From positions 1 to 31,051 of the forward strand of contig JAQCNR010000313.1 in the NCBI GenBank assembly GCA_028274925.1: DNA of 31,051 nt, given 5' to 3'. Below the pieces are notes generated by a model. The model made no database searches, had not been told where the DNA came from, and saw only the letters and a list, made by a program, of their open reading frames with translations. The DNA is from Halovenus sp. Its GTDB lineage: Archaea > Halobacteriota > Halobacteria > Halobacteriales > Haloarculaceae. This document shows positions 23,574-30,618 of this stretch, piece after piece (within the stretch, counting starts at the first letter, position 1; each line of letters opens with the position of its first letter). The position numbers were made by a program, and so were the translations under genes.

Positions 23574-24086
23574 ATGTACGCGGTCGTTGGCTGTAGCGAG
23601 TGCCAGGCGCTGTGGATTGTCGAGGGCAGGCCCGAGCGCAGCGAGTGTCCCCGCTGTGGGACGAGTCGAAAGTACGAGAAGCGACGCGAGTTCGTGACGA
23701 CCGACGACGAGGACCACGCCCGCGAGGTACGCGCGTCGATGCTGGCCGCCCGACAGGACCAGAGCGACGCCTTTGCTGAACTGGATTCTTTTGGGGAACT
23801 CGGCGACCAAATCGAGCACTCGGGAATCGACGACGAAACGTATCTCGCTGAATCAGGAATCGACCCCGAGGAAGTCGCCGCTGCCGGCGAGGAAGACACC
23901 ACATCGCGGAGTCGCGAGGAAATCGTCCGTGCAGCAATTCGCGAGCAGTCAGCCCCCACGGAGGCAGACATCGTCGAATACGCGAGCGAACACGGCGTGT
24001 CGGCGTCCTACACTGAGCGAGCACTGAAGAAACTTCGTCGGGCGGGAGAAGCGAGCGAGAGCGGCGGACAGTACCGACTGTTGTAA
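23574..24086 (+). CDS. Zinc-ribbon and winged-helix protein (DUF5817-like)
   Basis: A 170-residue protein starting MYAVVGCSECQALWIVEGRP. Four cysteines, C7-x2-C10 and C25-x2-C28 (CSEC, CPRCG), form an N-terminal zinc ribbon. The C-terminal segment at about 115-170, with EEIVRAAIREQSAPTEADIV and YTERALKKLRRAGEASESGG, looks like a winged helix that reads out as a regulator or nucleic-acid-binding module. I recall similar haloarchaeal proteins as DUF5817; this is not verified. The longer in-frame start at 23478 overlaps the divergent promoter. The AATATTGA box about 29 nt upstream of 23574 supports the chosen start. The target is unknown. Confidence 0.78.
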   Translation: MYAVVGCSECQALWIVEGRPERSECPRCGTSRKYEKRREFVTTDDEDHAREVRASMLAARQDQSDAFAELDSFGELGDQIEHSGIDDETYLAESGIDPEEVAAAGEEDTTSRSREEIVRAAIREQSAPTEADIVEYASEHGVSASYTERALKKLRRAGEASESGGQYRLL

Positions 24087-24106
24087 GCCGGGCGGCTGGA
24101 GCGGTG

Positions 24107-24117
24107 GTTATTTTTTT
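24107..24117 (+). promoter_or_regulatory. TATA-like box that decides the DUF389 start
   Basis: GTTATTTTTTT is centred about 26 nt upstream of the GTG at 24138 but only about 17 nt upstream of the in-frame GTG at 24129. Leaderless spacing therefore favours 24138. Confidence 0.45.
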
Positions 24118-24137
24118 CTCGGCGGCGAGTGCCAGAC

Positions 24138-25430
24138 GTGCGCCTCGTCCAAATTACGATTCCCTCGGGTAAGCGGGAAACGCTGCTCTCGACACTCGAC
24201 GACGAGGGCGTCGATTACGTCGTGGCCGACGAAACGAGCGGCCGGGAGTACTCCGGTATCGTCCACATTCCGCTGCCGACAAACGCCGTCGAACCGGTAC
24301 TCGACTCGCTCCGAGAGGCTGGACTGGACGACAGTTCCTACACCGTCGTGATGGAGGCGAGTACGGTCGTCTCCCGGAAGTTCGAGCAACTCGAAGAGGA
24401 GTACGCCGATGTGAAAGACGAAGACCAGATTGCACGGGACGAACTGGTCGCTTCAGCGGACAGCCTCGCGCCGTCGACGCGAACCTACATCATCATGACC
24501 GTCGTCAGCGCGCTGATTGCGACGGCCGGCCTGTTGCTCGACTCGCCGGCCGTCGTCGTCGGCTCGATGGTGATTGCGCCGCTCGTCGGCCCGGCGATGG
24601 CCGCAAGCGTCGGCACTGTCGTCAACGACCGCGAGATGTTCGCACGGGGTGTCCGGCTCCAGATTGTGGGGCTGTTACTGGCGATTGGGACAGCCTTCGT
24701 GTTCGCCTTTGCCGTCCGAGAGATCAATCTCATCCCGCCGCTGGCAGATGTGACGGCGATTCCGGAGGTCCGCGAGCGGGTCGCGCCGGACTTTCTGTCG
24801 TTGATTATCGCCATCGGCGCCGGTATTGCCGGAATTGTCAGCCTCACCACCGGTGTCTCGGCGGCGCTGGTGGGCGTGATGATTTCCGTCGCGTTGATTC
24901 CGCCAGCGGCGACTGTCGGCATCGGGCTGGCGTGGGGCCAGCCGATGGTCAGCCTCAGTTCGGTCGTGCTCGTGTTGGTGAACGTGTTGTCGATCAACCT
25001 GGCGGCGCTGGTGGTGCTGTGGTACAGCGGTTACCGGCCAGAACACTGGTTCCGTCGCTCGGACGCGAAGCGGGCGACGGTCACACGCATTGCCACGCTC
25101 GCGATCGCGATTGCGGTGCTATCGGTTTTTCTGGTCGGCGTAACCCTCGATTCCTTCCAGCGAGCGACGACCGAAGAGCAGATTCAAGACGAGACGGCGG
25201 CGGCAATCGAGGAGTACAGCGGTAGCAATGGTATCCAACAGCTCAGTGTCGAGGTGGAGTACCCCTCAGAAGTTCCCTTCGAGGACCCCGAGCGGGCAGT
25301 CGTGACCGTCGGTGTCCCGCCCGGCATGGAAGTCACAGGACTGGCCGAAGAGATAAGCCGCCGTGTCCAGGAGTCAACGGGGACGAATCCCGAAATCGAG
25401 GTCCGGTACGTGACCGTCGAGCGTGGCTAA
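24138..25430 (+). CDS. DUF389 membrane protein (TIGR00341 family)
   Basis: About 430 residues from the GTG at 24138, or 433 from the GTG at 24129. N-terminal about 115 residues are soluble with a ferredoxin-like strand pattern (LVQITIPSGKRETLLSTLDD). The DUF389 core, about 120-320, has several membrane helices, with SPAVVVGSMVIAPLVGPAM, GVSAALVGVMISVALIPPAA and LVLVNVLSINLAALVVLW. These Gly/Pro-rich helices are the family hallmark. One more helix lies at about 325-345, then a soluble C-terminal alpha-beta domain. The function of the family is not established; some members sit near ion-handling genes. It lies 51 nt after the zinc-ribbon gene, with a T-rich TATA-like box between them. Confidence 0.88.
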   Translation: MRLVQITIPSGKRETLLSTLDDEGVDYVVADETSGREYSGIVHIPLPTNAVEPVLDSLREAGLDDSSYTVVMEASTVVSRKFEQLEEEYADVKDEDQIARDELVASADSLAPSTRTYIIMTVVSALIATAGLLLDSPAVVVGSMVIAPLVGPAMAASVGTVVNDREMFARGVRLQIVGLLLAIGTAFVFAFAVREINLIPPLADVTAIPEVRERVAPDFLSLIIAIGAGIAGIVSLTTGVSAALVGVMISVALIPPAATVGIGLAWGQPMVSLSSVVLVLVNVLSINLAALVVLWYSGYRPEHWFRRSDAKRATVTRIATLAIAIAVLSVFLVGVTLDSFQRATTEEQIQDETAAAIEEYSGSNGIQQLSVEVEYPSEVPFEDPERAVVTVGVPPGMEVTGLAEEISRRVQESTGTNPEIEVRYVTVERG

Positions 25431-25522
25431 GTGGGCACCGGGTCGGGCACGTTCGTGTGTGGTACTTAAGGGGACACATATCGAAACCTAAAACAGTGTT
25501 TCTCCCGACCCTGTGAGTGAAC

Positions 25523-26830
25523 ATGAGTGTTGACAAGCGGCTCCACGAGCGAAAGTTCGTTCGGACGTTTTTCACGACGCCGACGGCAGAGCAGGGCGAA
25601 GACGACTCCGCGAAGAAACTGCGCAGTGCAATTGGCCTGCGTGGGATGCAGGCACCTGACGTCTGGGTGCCGGACAACGAAGACGCTACCGCGCCGAACA
25701 TGCGCGACGAAGGTGCAGAGAACATCGCCGACGTTGTCGCCGAGGACGGTGAGGAGTTCCCTGGCGAAATTCACCCCCGCGTCGTCTGGCACCGCGACAG
25801 CCCCCAGACACGCTACAAGTGTTTCCAGCACATGCTCGAAATCGCCGACCCCAAGAACGGCGCTGTCGAGAACATCGACGGCTTCGTCATCCCGGAAGTT
25901 GGTGACCTCGACGACTGGAAAAAGGCAGACGAGTTCATGACCATCGTCGAAAACGAGTACGGCCTCGAAGAGGGCTCGCTCGCCATGTCGGTCATCATCG
26001 AGAGCGGAACGGCCGAACTGGAAATGGGCCGTCTCCGTGACGAGATTGGCAAACCATCGAACAACCTCGAGCGGATGTTCCTGCTGGTTGACGGTGAAGT
26101 CGACTACACGAAGGACATGCGTGCCATCACGCCGACCGGCGCGCTCCCCGAGTGGAAGGAACTGCGACACAACACCTCCCGCGCAGCCAGCGCTGCCGGC
26201 CTGATCGCCGTCGACGGTCCGTTCGACGACATCCGCGACGTTGCGGGCTACCGCCAGCGCATGACCGAGAACCAGGCAATGGGTCAGCTCGGTATCTGGT
26301 CGCTGACGCCGGGTCAGGTCGTCGAAGCGAACAAAGCCCCACTCCCACCCGAAAAGGGCTACTGGCTCATCGACGAGGACGGCGAAGAAGTCGAACTCGC
26401 CGCCGAAGACGGCGTGCAGCAGTACGTCGGCGACAAGATTTCCCTCGAAGCGGACGGCGACGAGTACCACCTCACCGTCGGCAACGACACCCACGTCCTC
26501 AGCCACGAAGAACTGCAGACCGAACTGGTCGACCTGACCGCCTACGTGCCAAGCCTCGACGACATCGTCGACTCCATGGAGGAGTTCGAGGCCGCCAAGG
26601 AAGCCGGCAAAGGTGCCATCGCGATGACCCGCGCGACGACCGTCAGCATCGACGGCGTCGAGGTCGACATTAGCTCCGACCGAATGTGGGACGAGGCAAC
26701 CTACCAGGCCCTGCAGACGCCGATCACGCTGTTCCAGGACGTCTACGACAACCGTCCCGACCAGCACGACGACCTCGCCGAACTCTACGGCGAAGACGTC
26801 GTCAACCGCGCGAACGAAGTCGGCAACTGA
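25523..26830 (+). CDS. aceB: Malate synthase, haloarchaeal type
   Basis: A 435-residue soluble protein of the small haloarchaeal malate synthase class, described from Haloferax volcanii at about 430 residues, against 530 to 720 for bacterial A and G forms. It condenses glyoxylate with acetyl-CoA to malate. Landmarks are KFVRTFFTTPTAEQGEDDSA near the start, RGMQAPDVWVPDNEDATAPN, IDGFVIPEVGDLDDW, VIIESGTAELEMG and a long acidic C-terminal half. In-frame GTG at 25517 is a possible alternative start; CCTAAAAC (25486-25493) is the TATA-like box. In H. volcanii the gene pairs with isocitrate lyase aceA, which is not adjacent here. A methylaspartate-cycle role, as in Haloarcula, is equally compatible. 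Its next downstream neighbour is a toxin-antitoxin unit. Confidence 0.9.
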   Translation: MSVDKRLHERKFVRTFFTTPTAEQGEDDSAKKLRSAIGLRGMQAPDVWVPDNEDATAPNMRDEGAENIADVVAEDGEEFPGEIHPRVVWHRDSPQTRYKCFQHMLEIADPKNGAVENIDGFVIPEVGDLDDWKKADEFMTIVENEYGLEEGSLAMSVIIESGTAELEMGRLRDEIGKPSNNLERMFLLVDGEVDYTKDMRAITPTGALPEWKELRHNTSRAASAAGLIAVDGPFDDIRDVAGYRQRMTENQAMGQLGIWSLTPGQVVEANKAPLPPEKGYWLIDEDGEEVELAAEDGVQQYVGDKISLEADGDEYHLTVGNDTHVLSHEELQTELVDLTAYVPSLDDIVDSMEEFEAAKEAGKGAIAMTRATTVSIDGVEVDISSDRMWDEATYQALQTPITLFQDVYDNRPDQHDDLAELYGEDVVNRANEVGN

Positions 26831-26954
26831 ACGGATTCGACCTGCGGTATTTTTTGAAGCGTGGTACTGCGTCACCGGTTGACCGGACAGTCATCACTCC
26901 ACAACAACAGCGGCTGAACAAGCCACGCTGCGGTCGTGGAAGCAGTAACGTCTT

Positions 26955-26984
26955 TGTATATACGACTGCAAAGCATCTGTATAT
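26955..26984 (+). promoter_or_regulatory. Promoter/operator of the toxin-antitoxin unit
   Basis: A TATA-like TTGTATATAC is centred about 25 nt upstream of the ATG at 26983. The heptamer TGTATAT occurs at 26955-26961 and again at 26978-26984, where it overlaps the start codon. The first copy lies next to the palindrome GTATATAC (26956-26963). Ribbon-helix-helix antitoxins usually bind paired short repeats over their own promoter, so these are candidate autoregulatory sites. Confidence 0.45.
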
Positions 26985-27273
26985 GTCGAACGCAGATAGC
27001 ACGGGCAGTGATGACGGTCCCGAGATGGTCCAGATTAATCTCCGACTCAGCAAGTCGTTCCTCGAAGATATCGACGCAACGTGGGAGCAAGAGGGGTTCA
27101 ACTCCAGAAGCGAATTTCTCCGGTACGCCGCCCGTGACGCGGTAAAGCACCCAGCGTTCTCTCGCGAGGGCTGGAAACAGATTGCGGCAAGCGAACACGA
27201 ACTTCGGTCGGGTGAGGCAGAGATGGTCTCTCGGGAGGATGTGCTGGAGATGATGCACGAGGATGACGAGTAA
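26983..27273 (+). CDS. Ribbon-helix-helix antitoxin
   Basis: A 96-residue protein. After a short polar head, MVQINLRLSKSFLEDIDATW and NSRSEFLRYAARDAVKHPAF at about residues 15-61 form a classic CopG/MetJ-type ribbon-helix-helix: one strand for DNA contact and two helices for dimerisation. The acidic C-terminal part (GEAEMVSREDVLEMMHEDDE) is the likely toxin-binding segment. It overlaps the toxin gene by 11 nt, typical of type II modules with coupled translation. An upstream in-frame start exists at 26686 within aceB but is rejected because of the promoter at 26955. Confidence 0.85.
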   Translation: MSNADSTGSDDGPEMVQINLRLSKSFLEDIDATWEQEGFNSRSEFLRYAARDAVKHPAFSREGWKQIAASEHELRSGEAEMVSREDVLEMMHEDDE

Positions 27274-27550
27274 CGAAGAGTGGACTTGGCAGTTCACGAC
27301 GCAGGCTGCGGACCAGTTCGGTTCGCTCGATGGGCACGTACAGGACCGAATCGTCTCGAAGCTCGACGAAATCGTCGAATCAGAGTGGCGAGACCCAGAC
27401 GAATTTCTGGAGCCGCTGACCGGTGGACCGTTCTCGAAGCTCCGCGTCGGCCAGTATCGTCTCGCCTGCGTACTGGACCGTGGAGAGCACGTTCTCGAGG
27501 TCCATCGAATCGAACACCGAAGTGGTGCCTACACGGCTGACGACGACTGA
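27263..27550 (+). CDS. RelE/ParE-superfamily toxin
   Basis: A 95-residue protein with the RelE/ParE pattern. An N-terminal strand and helix pair is seen in WTWQFTTQAADQFGSLDGHV and DRIVSKLDEIVESEW. It continues with the conserved FLEPLTGGPFSKLRVGQYRLA, the central K-L-R-x-G-x-Y-R-L motif, and closes with VLDRGEHVLEVHRIEHRSGAY. RelE members cleave ribosome-bound mRNA and ParE members poison gyrase; the subfamily cannot be settled here. The ending RIEHRSGAY, with a C-terminal Tyr after His and Arg, suits the mRNA-cleaving branch. Translation is coupled to the antitoxin by the 11-nt overlap. Confidence 0.85.
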   Translation: MTSNEEWTWQFTTQAADQFGSLDGHVQDRIVSKLDEIVESEWRDPDEFLEPLTGGPFSKLRVGQYRLACVLDRGEHVLEVHRIEHRSGAYTADDD

Positions 27551-27654
27551 AAAAGAGGGTTTTCCAAGCAGCCAGCAGTCGACAGAAGCCTATGGAGAGA
27601 ACGGGTTCGCTTCCCAACGTCAACGTTTTGGACGCAGAGCTACCACAGTAGAGT

Positions 27655-28077
27655 ATGACGTTCGACCCCACGGAACCAGACCTGAGTGCTGATGAAGTAC
27701 AGGAGGTCGTCGACGAGGCAATCGAATCGGAGGAAGTCGTCCTGTTCATGAAAGGCGACGCGCGGATGCCCCAGTGTGGCTACTCACAGAAGGCAATCAC
27801 ACTGCTCCAACAGTACCGCGGTGCTGACGGTGTCGCCACCGTCGACGTACTCCAGAATCTGGAAGCGTTCCGCGAGGCGCTGAACGAACACAGCGGCTGG
27901 GAGACCACCCCGCAGACGTTCGTCGACGGCGAGTTTATCGGTGGCAGCGACATCCTCGAAGAGCACCACGAGAACGGTGACTTGGCCGAGAAAGTGAACG
28001 TCGACCCCGAAACCGTCGACGTCGGCGCTGAGTCCGACAGCGCAGGCGAGAGCAGCGACGTCGAAGCCCCATTCTAG
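27655..28077 (+). CDS. Monothiol glutaredoxin (Grx4/GrxD type) with CGYS site
   Basis: A 140-residue protein. VVLFMKGDARMPQCGYSQKA (29-48) is the monothiol glutaredoxin active site, with the single Cys at 41 and Tyr in place of the usual Phe of CGFS. The cis-Pro motif WETTPQTFVDGEFIGGSDIL (about 84-103) is intact. In bacteria and eukaryotes CGFS glutaredoxins hold a glutathione-ligated [2Fe-2S] cluster and act in Fe-S delivery. Haloarchaea lack glutathione in bulk, so the thiol ligand may be different. The last 35 residues are an acidic, Ser-rich tail absent from most family members. It is a single gene in this context. Confidence 0.9.
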   Translation: MTFDPTEPDLSADEVQEVVDEAIESEEVVLFMKGDARMPQCGYSQKAITLLQQYRGADGVATVDVLQNLEAFREALNEHSGWETTPQTFVDGEFIGGSDILEEHHENGDLAEKVNVDPETVDVGAESDSAGESSDVEAPF

Positions 28078-28090
28078 CGCGGCCCGCGGC

Positions 28091-28100
28091 CCTTATATGC
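28091..28100 (+). promoter_or_regulatory. TATA box of the glycosyltransferase gene
   Basis: CCTTATATGC is centred 27 nt upstream of the ATG at 28123, the exact spacing for a leaderless transcript. It follows the GC-rich end of the glutaredoxin gene. Confidence 0.6.
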
Positions 28101-28122
28101 GAGCCACTCAGTAGACACGGGT

Positions 28123-29022
28123 ATGGAGCTGTCCGTCGTCGTTCCAACACTGAACGCCCGTGACGAGCTGACGGGCTGTCTGGACGCACTCGCCGAGCAC
28201 GCGCCAGACGCAGAAGTGCTCGTCGTCAACGGACCCTCGGCAGACGGGACGACGGGAATGATTCGCGAGCGCGACGACGTTGACGTCCTGATCGAGTTGG
28301 CAGACCGGACGATCAACGCCGCGCGTAACGCGGGCATCGACCGGGCTCGCGGCGACGCCATCGCGCTGGTCAACCACACGCTCTCTGTCACGGAACAGTG
28401 GTTCGAGGCCGTCCGGGCGGGGATTCAGTCCAACAAGGTCGTGACCGGCCCGACGCTGACGCTTCCCGACGGACGGGTCGTCCGAGATGTCGAACGCGGG
28501 ACCGTCGCCGGGCGAGCGATCACCTATCTGAATGCCGGCAACATGGCCTTCCAGCGGGAGGTCAGCGAGCGACTGGATGGGTTCGACGAATACCTGCAGA
28601 TCGGCGGCGCACGGGATTTTGCCCACCGACTCGCCGCGAATAGTGTCGAGGCAAGCTGGGACGAACAAATGAGCGTCACCCGCGGCGTCGACGCCGACGG
28701 CGGTGAACTCGAAGTCGACAGAGACTGGAAATACCGCTCGCTGGGCTACCGACTCGTCAAAAACTACAGTCTACGCCCGACGGTGCTCGGGCGACTCGTT
28801 GGCCTCGCACTGCGGGACGCGGGCGGCGAACTCAAAGCCGTCTCCCGCGGTGAAAGTCGTCCATCACAGTGGTTCGGCGCTGGCCGCGACGTGGTCACAA
28901 ATATTCTTGGTGGCTGCAAGGACGGACTGGCCGCGCGCCGACAGGACGACGCGCCGCGGCGCAACCCCAACGGCCGCTCGTCCCGGACCGACCGCGCAGT
29001 GACCGTCTACGACTGGCGCTGA
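28123..29022 (+). CDS. Family 2 glycosyltransferase
   Basis: A 299-residue GT-A type protein with no signal peptide. The nucleotide-sugar binding start MELSVVVPTLNARDEL is clear, with VLVVNGPSADGTTGMI and the INAARNAGIDRARGDAIAL region typical of GT2. The position of the usual D-x-D reads ALVNHTLSV, so the canonical metal motif is changed to N-H-T. The segment GGARDFAHRLAA (about 164-175) is where ED-type catalytic residues are expected. The last about 110 residues, with basic patches (RLVKNYSLRPTVLGRLVG), suggest membrane association. Sugar and acceptor are unknown. The 3' end overlaps the convergent uracil-DNA glycosylase gene by 16 nt. Confidence 0.82.
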   Translation: MELSVVVPTLNARDELTGCLDALAEHAPDAEVLVVNGPSADGTTGMIRERDDVDVLIELADRTINAARNAGIDRARGDAIALVNHTLSVTEQWFEAVRAGIQSNKVVTGPTLTLPDGRVVRDVERGTVAGRAITYLNAGNMAFQREVSERLDGFDEYLQIGGARDFAHRLAANSVEASWDEQMSVTRGVDADGGELEVDRDWKYRSLGYRLVKNYSLRPTVLGRLVGLALRDAGGELKAVSRGESRPSQWFGAGRDVVTNILGGCKDGLAARRQDDAPRRNPNGRSSRTDRAVTVYDWR

Positions 29023-29642
29023 GTGAGCGTATCGAGTTGCTGGGTAAGCGCGTCGCGGTAGGACTCGGGTGTATGACCGAGGCGCGAAATCCAGATGTTC
29101 TGGTATGAAGGGTGCAACAGCGGCAGTGCCGTCACGCCAAGCGTCGGACACTCGACCGGTGTCAAGACGGTGTCGAGAAAGCCGTCGATTTCGATGCCTT
29201 CGAGTGCAAAAAGCGATTTTGTCGCGTGTTTGCCCGTGGGAACGACAACGACTGGCTCGATAGTCTCGATTTCACTGCGGAGGTAGGACCGACAGTTCGC
29301 GCGTTCGTCGGCAGTCGGTTCACGGTTCGAGCCCTCGCCGTCAGCCGGGAAGCACTTGACCGCGTTCGTGAAATAGGGGTCGGGATAGCCAGCCTTCGCG
29401 AGCAAGTCACGGATTGTCCGGCCAGAGTGTCGAGAGGTGTAGGCGAGTCCGGTCCAGTTGCCGCCCTGCCAGCGGTTGGCGTCTGGGTCGCCCGCGCCGG
29501 GTGCCTCGCCGATAACCACCACGTCTGCGTCCAGCGGGCCGTTTCCCCACGAGATGCACTCGCGGTCCGCCACGAGCGCAGGACAGCGCCTGCAGTCCTC
29601 GGTGAGTTCGTGTTTCGTTGCCGGGACGGGGTAGGTTGCCAT
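29007..29642 (-). CDS. Uracil-DNA glycosylase, family 4/5 type
   Basis: A 211-residue UDG-superfamily protein that removes uracil from DNA to start base-excision repair. Motif 1 is VVIGEAPGAGDPDANRWQGG (43-62) and motif 2 is LPLLHPSYQN. Cysteines C17, C20 (CRRC), C97 (NAVKCFP) and C117 (ERANCRSY) match the four ligands of the [4Fe-4S] cluster of family 4 and 5 enzymes. The GEAPGAGD form is typical of family 4, in which the catalytic acid follows GxAPG. Length is usual for the family. The gene overlaps the convergent glycosyltransferase by 16 nt and is divergent from the SDR gene. Confidence 0.88.
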   Translation of the reverse strand: MATYPVPATKHELTEDCRRCPALVADRECISWGNGPLDADVVVIGEAPGAGDPDANRWQGGNWTGLAYTSRHSGRTIRDLLAKAGYPDPYFTNAVKCFPADGEGSNREPTADERANCRSYLRSEIETIEPVVVVPTGKHATKSLFALEGIEIDGFLDTVLTPVECPTLGVTALPLLHPSYQNIWISRLGHTPESYRDALTQQLDTLTQRQS

Positions 29643-29688
29643 CGTCCGACCCTACGTTTGAACGCCTCACTCTCGGTCGCTTCGGTGG

Positions 29689-29731
29689 AGTTGTATCAAC
29701 TGTAAATCACAAACAATGGATAATTATAATT
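29689..29731. promoter_or_regulatory. Divergent promoter segment with an inverted repeat
   Basis: AGTTG-TAT-CAACT (29689-29701) is a perfect five-base inverted repeat around a three-base centre. AATTATAATT (29722-29731) is a palindromic TATA-like box, about 41 nt upstream of the SDR start at 29767, implying a leader of about 15 nt. The upstream region of the UDG gene at 29642 shows no clear TATA box. Confidence 0.35.
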
Positions 29732-29766
29732 GGCAGTCGTCCGTAAGAACAATATGGTGTGTTACC

Positions 29767-30546
29767 ATGGATACAACAGAACTACTGGCGGGCAAGACCG
29801 CAGTCGTAACGGGGGGAATGAGCGGTAACGGACGGGAAATCGCCCGGACCTTCGCGACACAGGGGGCAGATGTCGTCGTCGCCGACGTTCGCGAAGAGCC
29901 ACGGAAGGGGGGACAGCCGACACAGGAACTCATCGAGTCCGAGACCGACGCACAGGCGGCGTTTGTCTACTGTGACGTCACCTCGAAAGAGGATATCACT
30001 GAAGCGATGGACACCGCCGAGGATTTCGGCGGAGTGGACGTGATGGTAAACAACGCCGGCATTTTCCGCGGTGAATCCTTCCTTTCGGTGTCCGAAGACG
30101 AGTTCGACCACCTGATGAACATCAACGTGAAGGGGGTATTCTTCGGCACGCAGGCCGCGGCCGAACGGATGGTCGACGACGACGGTGGTTCGATCATCAA
30201 CCTGTCGAGTGTCGCAGGACTCAACGGGACCGGTGAGTTCGTCACCTACTGCACGAGCAAGGGCGCAGTCCGGCTCATGACCTACGCAACTGCCGACGCC
30301 CTCGGGCCGCACGGCGTTCGAGTGAATGCTATCCATCCGGGTGTTATCGAGACGGCGATGACGACCGACGACGTGCCGATTATCGGCGGCGCCGACGAGG
30401 ACATGTACCGAGAGCAGATTCCGAGTCGACGGTTCGGGACACCTGACGACGTCGCCGACGCTGCGCTGTACCTTGGCAGTGAGCTGAGTTCCTACGTCAA
30501 CGGCGAATCGCTCGTCCTCGACGGCGGGATGACCAGCAGCGGATAG
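29767..30546 (+). CDS. Short-chain dehydrogenase/reductase (second SDR)
   Basis: A 259-residue classical SDR. TGGMSGNGRE lies at about 15-24, VVVADV ends with an acidic residue suiting NAD, and NNAGIF is the structural motif. The catalytic S-Y-K is seen in INLSSVAG and YCTSKG, and the C-terminal LVLDGGMTSSG is the usual end of the FabG-like group. The start at 29767 gives a normal N-terminus (MDTTELLAGKTAVVTG). An in-frame ATG at 29716 would add 17 residues and put the TATA-like box inside the gene. It shares only the common fold with the SDR at 12537, and the substrate is not recognisable. Confidence 0.88.
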   Translation: MDTTELLAGKTAVVTGGMSGNGREIARTFATQGADVVVADVREEPRKGGQPTQELIESETDAQAAFVYCDVTSKEDITEAMDTAEDFGGVDVMVNNAGIFRGESFLSVSEDEFDHLMNINVKGVFFGTQAAAERMVDDDGGSIINLSSVAGLNGTGEFVTYCTSKGAVRLMTYATADALGPHGVRVNAIHPGVIETAMTTDDVPIIGGADEDMYREQIPSRRFGTPDDVADAALYLGSELSSYVNGESLVLDGGMTSSG

Positions 30547-30618
30547 CGGGCGTCCCGGATTTTTCCTCAGTACCCCCGGCGCAGTCAGATACATACGAAT
30601 TCGGCTCTAATGTCAGGT

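Noticed and set aside
23462..23971. Long N-terminal extension of the 65-residue membrane protein
   Set aside because: It runs antisense to the zinc-ribbon gene and over both promoters; a TATA box lies directly ahead of the short form.
25466..26875. A 469-codon open frame antisense to malate synthase
   Set aside because: It is wholly opposite a clear family member, and its composition (Val/Asp/Phe/Gly rich) is what GC-biased haloarchaeal codons give on the reverse strand. No domain is seen.
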